This document shows positions 60,804 through 64,000 of a stretch of DNA of 64,000 nucleotides, one piece after another; positions within the stretch are counted from its first letter, which is position 1; the number at the start of each line of letters is the position of its first letter. The notes under the pieces are model-generated. The model ran no database searches, was not told the origin of the DNA, and saw nothing but the letters and a program-made list of their open reading frames with translations. The DNA lies in the NCBI RefSeq assembly GCF_004152845.1, contig NZ_SEON01000002.1:496001-560000 (forward strand), written 5' to 3'. The DNA comes from Sphingobium fuliginis (GTDB lineage Bacteria > Pseudomonadota > Alphaproteobacteria > Sphingomonadales > Sphingomonadaceae). Position numbers and translations under genes: made by a program.

Positions 60804-62291
60804 ATGAGCGTCTCACCTCGCCCGCATGGCCTTTCCAAATCCCGGATCACCTACTTCGAGCAATGCCCGAAGCGGCTCTGGCTCTCGGTGCATCGCCCTG
60901 AGCTCGCTGAAGATGATGAGGGCGCAGAAGCGCGGTTTGCTGCCGGACACGAGGTTGGCGCCGCTGCCTGCTCGCTCTTGCCGGGTGGCATCATGGTGGA
61001 GGCTGAACCCGATCTGTCCGCCGCGTTGGCAACGACGAAGGCTTTACTGGAAAGCGGTCACGAGGATCCGATCTTCGAAGCTACCTTCCAGCATGATGGC
61101 GTTCTGGTGCGCGTCGATATTCTCGAGCCAAATGGCCTTGGTGGTTGGCACATGGCTGAGGTCAAAAGTTCGACCAAGCCCAAGGATTATCACGCCAATG
61201 ACCTGGCGACGCAGGTCTGGGTCGCCCGTGAAGCCGGCGTGCGAATCGACAGCGCAGCGATCCGCCATCTGGATTCCGATTTCGTTCTCAAACCTGAAGG
61301 GTCGCTTGAGGGGCTGTTTTTCGACAGCGAACTCACGTCCAACATACAGGATCGCGTCGAAACGCGAGCGGCGGTGGTGGCAGCTGCACGCGAGACGCTC
61401 GCGGGTACCGAACCCAACATCCTTCCTGGCTCACATTGTAACGGGCTCCCCTGCAATTTTGCGGCATATTGCGAGGCAGCGCTCCCGCCAGGCCCGGAAT
61501 GCCCGGTGACCCTGCTTCCATACGGAGGCGGCAATCGGTGGCTGCAACGCGGGGTCGAGGATCTTTTCGACGTCGACCCTTCGGGGCTTACCAATCCGAC
61601 CCATCAACGGGTGTTCCAAGCCACCCTAACCGGCAAGCCCGATCACAATGTGGAAGGTGCCCGAGCCGCCATGGCGGATTGGGCCTTCCCTCGGACGTGG
61701 TTGGACTTTGAGACGATCGCGTTCGCCATTCCGCGTTGGGTGGGCACCCGCCCCTATCAACAGGTTCCGTTCCAGTTTTCCGCTCATATCGAAGCGGAGG
61801 ATGGAAGCCTTGAGCATCATGAATTCCTGAGCCTTGATGGGGCGGACCCACGAAGGGCTTGCGCCGAAGCGCTGGTAACGAAGATACCCAGATCGGGCGC
61901 GGTAGTCGCTTACAACGCAGGCTTCGAAAAGGGCCGCCTGCGCGAACTTTCTGAGTTTTTCCCCGATCTGGCAGACGATCTCAATTCGATCATTGAGCGG
62001 GTCGTCGACCTTTTGCCGGTCACTCGCGCCAACTGGTATCACCGCGACCAACGTGGCAGCTGGTCGATCAAGGCTGTTCTGCCCACCGTCGCTCCAGAGC
62101 TTGATTATTCTGAGCTGGAGGTCAAAGATGGCGGGAACGCCCAGGCCGCATATCTCGAGGCCATCTCCCCCGAAACGACGGCAGCCCGCCGAGCAGCACT
62201 CGATACGGCGCTACGCGCTTATTGCGGGCGAGATACAGAAGCCATGATCGTCCTTGCCAAGCATCTCTGCCAGAACGGAGATGGCGACTAA
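60804..62291 (+). CDS. DUF2779-type Cas4-like nuclease fused to DEDD exonuclease
   Basis: A 495-residue protein from ATG 60804 (MSVSPRPHGLSKSRI); TTG 60735 is a longer alternative. The N-terminal half is a Cas4-like PD-(D/E)XK nuclease: YFEQCPKRLWLSVH (first Cys), VRVDILEPNG (Asp), HMAEVKSSTK (E-x-K) and the Cys cluster CNGLPCNFAAYC. The C-terminal half is a DnaQ-like exonuclease: TWLDFETIAF (D-x-E), VVAYNAGFEKGRL (Asn/Phe variant of motif II) and AYCGRDTEAMIVL (Asp). Dual nucleases of this kind are found in defence islands; the substrate is unknown. It sits between the WYL and SbcD genes. Confidence 0.8.
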   Translation: MSVSPRPHGLSKSRITYFEQCPKRLWLSVHRPELAEDDEGAEARFAAGHEVGAAACSLLPGGIMVEAEPDLSAALATTKALLESGHEDPIFEATFQHDGVLVRVDILEPNGLGGWHMAEVKSSTKPKDYHANDLATQVWVAREAGVRIDSAAIRHLDSDFVLKPEGSLEGLFFDSELTSNIQDRVETRAAVVAAARETLAGTEPNILPGSHCNGLPCNFAAYCEAALPPGPECPVTLLPYGGGNRWLQRGVEDLFDVDPSGLTNPTHQRVFQATLTGKPDHNVEGARAAMADWAFPRTWLDFETIAFAIPRWVGTRPYQQVPFQFSAHIEAEDGSLEHHEFLSLDGADPRRACAEALVTKIPRSGAVVAYNAGFEKGRLRELSEFFPDLADDLNSIIERVVDLLPVTRANWYHRDQRGSWSIKAVLPTVAPELDYSELEVKDGGNAQAAYLEAISPETTAARRAALDTALRAYCGRDTEAMIVLAKHLCQNGDGD

Positions 62292-62362
62292 GCCAACGCC
62301 GGCCAATCCTTCCGCGATCAAGTTACGTCCATTTCTGTCGCCAATTTTGCGAAACTTAGCCC

Positions 62363-63595
62363 ATGACCGAATCGATACCCGCCTTCCGGCTGATCCATAG
62401 TTCTGACTGGCATATCGGGCATGAGCTGTTCAGCCATGAACGAGAGGCAGAGCATGGCGCATTTCTCTCCTGGCTTCTTGATCGCCTAATAGCAGAAGAA
62501 GCGGATCTCCTGCTCATAACGGGTGACATATACGATGTGGCGAATCCGCCAGTGTCGGCCATGGCACGCCTTTATGCATTTCTTCGGGATGCAACGACGC
62601 GCTGCCCCAATCTGCAGATCGTCATCATTGGTGGGAACCATGACAGCGCCGCGCGGATCAATCTACCCGCCGCACTTCTCGGCCCTGGGCGCATCCACCT
62701 TGTGGGCTCCCTGCCCCGCGCAAATGGCGTGGCAGACCTCGATCGGTTGCTGATCCCGCTCACCGATCGGACGGGTAAGCCCGCAGCATGGTTGGCAGCC
62801 GTTCCCTACTGCCGGCCTGGAGATACGGGCGCCGGCGGCCTTGCCGAGTTGTACGCCAACGTTCTGACGGCGGGCGCTGCACGAGCAGACGAGCTGCCTC
62901 TCATAGTGACCGGCCACCTTCACGTCGCGGAAGGGGACATCTCTGAACATTCAGAACGTCGAATCACCGTGGGCGGGGAGGAAGCCCAAGCCACAGCCCT
63001 CTTTGACGACCGAGCAACCTATGTTGCGCTTGGCCATCTTCATCGTCCTCAGACGATCAAGGGCGATACTCTGATCCGTTATGCGGGTTCGCCGTTCCCC
63101 TTGTCCGCAACGGAAAGGCTCTACCGCCATTCAATCAGCATAGTGGACTTGGCGGCCGGCGGTGCGAGCGTCCGGGACGAAGAAATTCCCCGCCTTGTCC
63201 CCTTTCTGACAATCCCGGCCGACGGTCCAAAGCCGATCGGCGAGGTTGAGATCGCAATTCAGGGATTGGATTTCGATCCCGATATGCCTCGCGGGCTGCA
63301 TCCATTTGTGGAAGTTTCAGTCCTCGTTGATGGCCCTGAACCAAAACTACAGGCTCGGGTCATGGCGGCACTCGATGGGAAGGCTGTGCGGCTGACGCGC
63401 ATTGCACGGGTCTCGGCTCGTGAGGCCACCAACCAGGCCATCGCTGAGCGCGATGTAGATCTAGCCGAACTGCTTCCTGATGCTGTTTTCGCAGAGCTGT
63501 TCGAGCGGGCTCACGGCAGCGAACCGCCGGACGATTTAAAGCAAGCGTTTCAGACCCTTCTCATCGAGACTCAAGCATCGAGGGAGGACGCCTAA
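62363..63595 (+). CDS. sbcD: SbcD/Mre11-family nuclease subunit
   Basis: A 410-residue metallophosphoesterase. The five Mre11 motifs are visible: SSDWHIG, LLITGDIYD, IIGGNHDS, IVTGHLHVAEG and VALGHLHRPQ. After the nuclease domain come the YAGSPFPLS capping segment and a C-terminal partner-binding region. With SbcC it forms an ATP-gated nuclease that opens hairpins and processes blocked DNA ends. The stop overlaps the sbcC start by one base (TAATG). In this cluster it may be an accessory copy rather than the housekeeping one. Confidence 0.9.
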   Translation: MTESIPAFRLIHSSDWHIGHELFSHEREAEHGAFLSWLLDRLIAEEADLLLITGDIYDVANPPVSAMARLYAFLRDATTRCPNLQIVIIGGNHDSAARINLPAALLGPGRIHLVGSLPRANGVADLDRLLIPLTDRTGKPAAWLAAVPYCRPGDTGAGGLAELYANVLTAGAARADELPLIVTGHLHVAEGDISEHSERRITVGGEEAQATALFDDRATYVALGHLHRPQTIKGDTLIRYAGSPFPLSATERLYRHSISIVDLAAGGASVRDEEIPRLVPFLTIPADGPKPIGEVEIAIQGLDFDPDMPRGLHPFVEVSVLVDGPEPKLQARVMAALDGKAVRLTRIARVSAREATNQAIAERDVDLAELLPDAVFAELFERAHGSEPPDDLKQAFQTLLIETQASREDA

Positions 63596-64000
63596 TGCGT
63601 GTCCTAGCAATCCGCGGACGCAATCTCGCCAGCCTGAACGGCGATTTTAAAGTTGATTTCGAAGCCGAGCCACTGAGCGACGCCGGCATCTTCGCGATCA
63701 CCGGCCCGACAGGCGCAGGGAAATCTACCTTGCTCGACGCAATGTGCCTGGCATTGTTCGATTCTGTACCACGTCTCGGCGCAGCACCGGCACGGGCCAA
63801 GTTCGAAACTGCCCAAGGTGACGAGTTGTCGGCAGGAGACCCTAGGGCCATCCTTCGGCATGGCTCCGGCGAGGGTTTCGCCGAGCTCGACTTTGTTGGG
63901 CGAGACGGAGAGCGCTACCGCGCCCGGTGGACCGTCCAGCGCGCTCGTCAGAAGACCGATGGTCGTATGCAGGCTACCCGGCACAACCTCACGCGCCTTG
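63595..64000 (+). CDS. sbcC: SbcC/Rad50-family ATPase, 5' part
   Basis: The first 135 residues of an SbcC-like SMC ATPase, running off the right edge. The start MRVLAIRGRNLASLNGDFKV and the Walker A GPTGAGKSTLLDAMCLALF are typical, with a DPRAILRHGSGEGFAEL segment corresponding to the Q-loop region. The coiled coil, zinc hook and Walker B lie outside the window. It forms an operon with sbcD by a 1-bp overlap. Confidence 0.88.
   Translation, partial: MRVLAIRGRNLASLNGDFKVDFEAEPLSDAGIFAITGPTGAGKSTLLDAMCLALFDSVPRLGAAPARAKFETAQGDELSAGDPRAILRHGSGEGFAELDFVGRDGERYRARWTVQRARQKTDGRMQATRHNLTRL

Noticed and set aside
1..64000. CRISPR array, tRNA or rRNA genes
   Set aside because: No regularly spaced repeats and no cloverleaf-like or rRNA segments were recognised by eye; a tRNAscan and repeat finder would be decisive.

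Overview
The window looks like a sphingomonad (Alphaproteobacteria, Sphingomonadales) accessory region, either a chromosomal genomic island or a large plasmid. Supporting signs are the high-GC codon use, alphaproteobacterial LexA boxes of the form GAAC-N7-GAAC, a complete ImuA-ImuB-DnaE2 mutasome, and many short overlapping hypothetical genes. No rRNA, tRNA, CRISPR array or core metabolic operon was seen. Species assignment is inference.

Layout. 0-2.5 kb: a secreted protein running off the left edge, then a frameshifted S24-type regulator cut by an intact IS5-type element with a CTAG target duplication. 2.5-7.2 kb: a two-gene operon of a RapA/SNF2-like ATPase and an Hsp70/actin-fold ATPase. 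8-14.1 kb: a giant autotransporter divergent from an intact paralogue of the broken regulator, with a cluster of TTTGCGC half-sites between them. 14.1-17.7 kb: an M15-like protein and a PurA-like ligase plus vWA protein, divergent from an NrtR-type Nudix regulator across a 25-bp palindrome. 17.9-22.4 kb: a coiled-coil membrane protein, then a membrane-anchored DarT1-type ADP-ribosyltransferase with its NADAR antitoxin. 22.8-28.2 kb: two Xre-RES toxin-antitoxin pairs, a class II Fic protein, an orphan VapB, and a LexA-box operon of a degenerate SRAP protein and a stop-codon-broken AlkB homologue. 28.3-35.3 kb: an intact SRAP, a DUF1810 protein and the SOS-controlled imuA-imuB-dnaE2 operon.

35.4-42.5 kb: an unknown two-gene operon, a large tyrosine recombinase and small hypotheticals including a HUH/MobA-like protein. 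42.8-51.5 kb: an AddB-like/AddA-like nuclease-helicase pair, an HhH-GPD-like protein and a dNTP triphosphohydrolase. 51.6-58 kb: a PIN toxin-antitoxin pair, exported small proteins, a HEPN protein and a compact overlapping operon with a secreted nuclease. 58-64 kb: a phosphatase-ADP-ribosylglycohydrolase fusion, a WYL regulator, a Cas4-like nuclease/DEDD exonuclease fusion, SbcD and the start of SbcC; a 29-bp palindrome precedes the fusion gene and a related site precedes the WYL gene.

Taken together the window is rich in genome-conflict functions. NAD+/ADP-ribose chemistry recurs (DarT1-NADAR, two RES NAD+ phosphorylases, an NrtR-type sensor, an ADP-ribosylglycohydrolase), as does DNA end processing. 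The strongest candidates for undescribed biology are the membrane-anchored DarT1, the PurA-like/vWA/NrtR module, the SNF2-Hsp70 pair and the WYL/phosphatase-ARH/nuclease/SbcCD cluster. All functional statements rest on reading motifs by eye; no database search was run.
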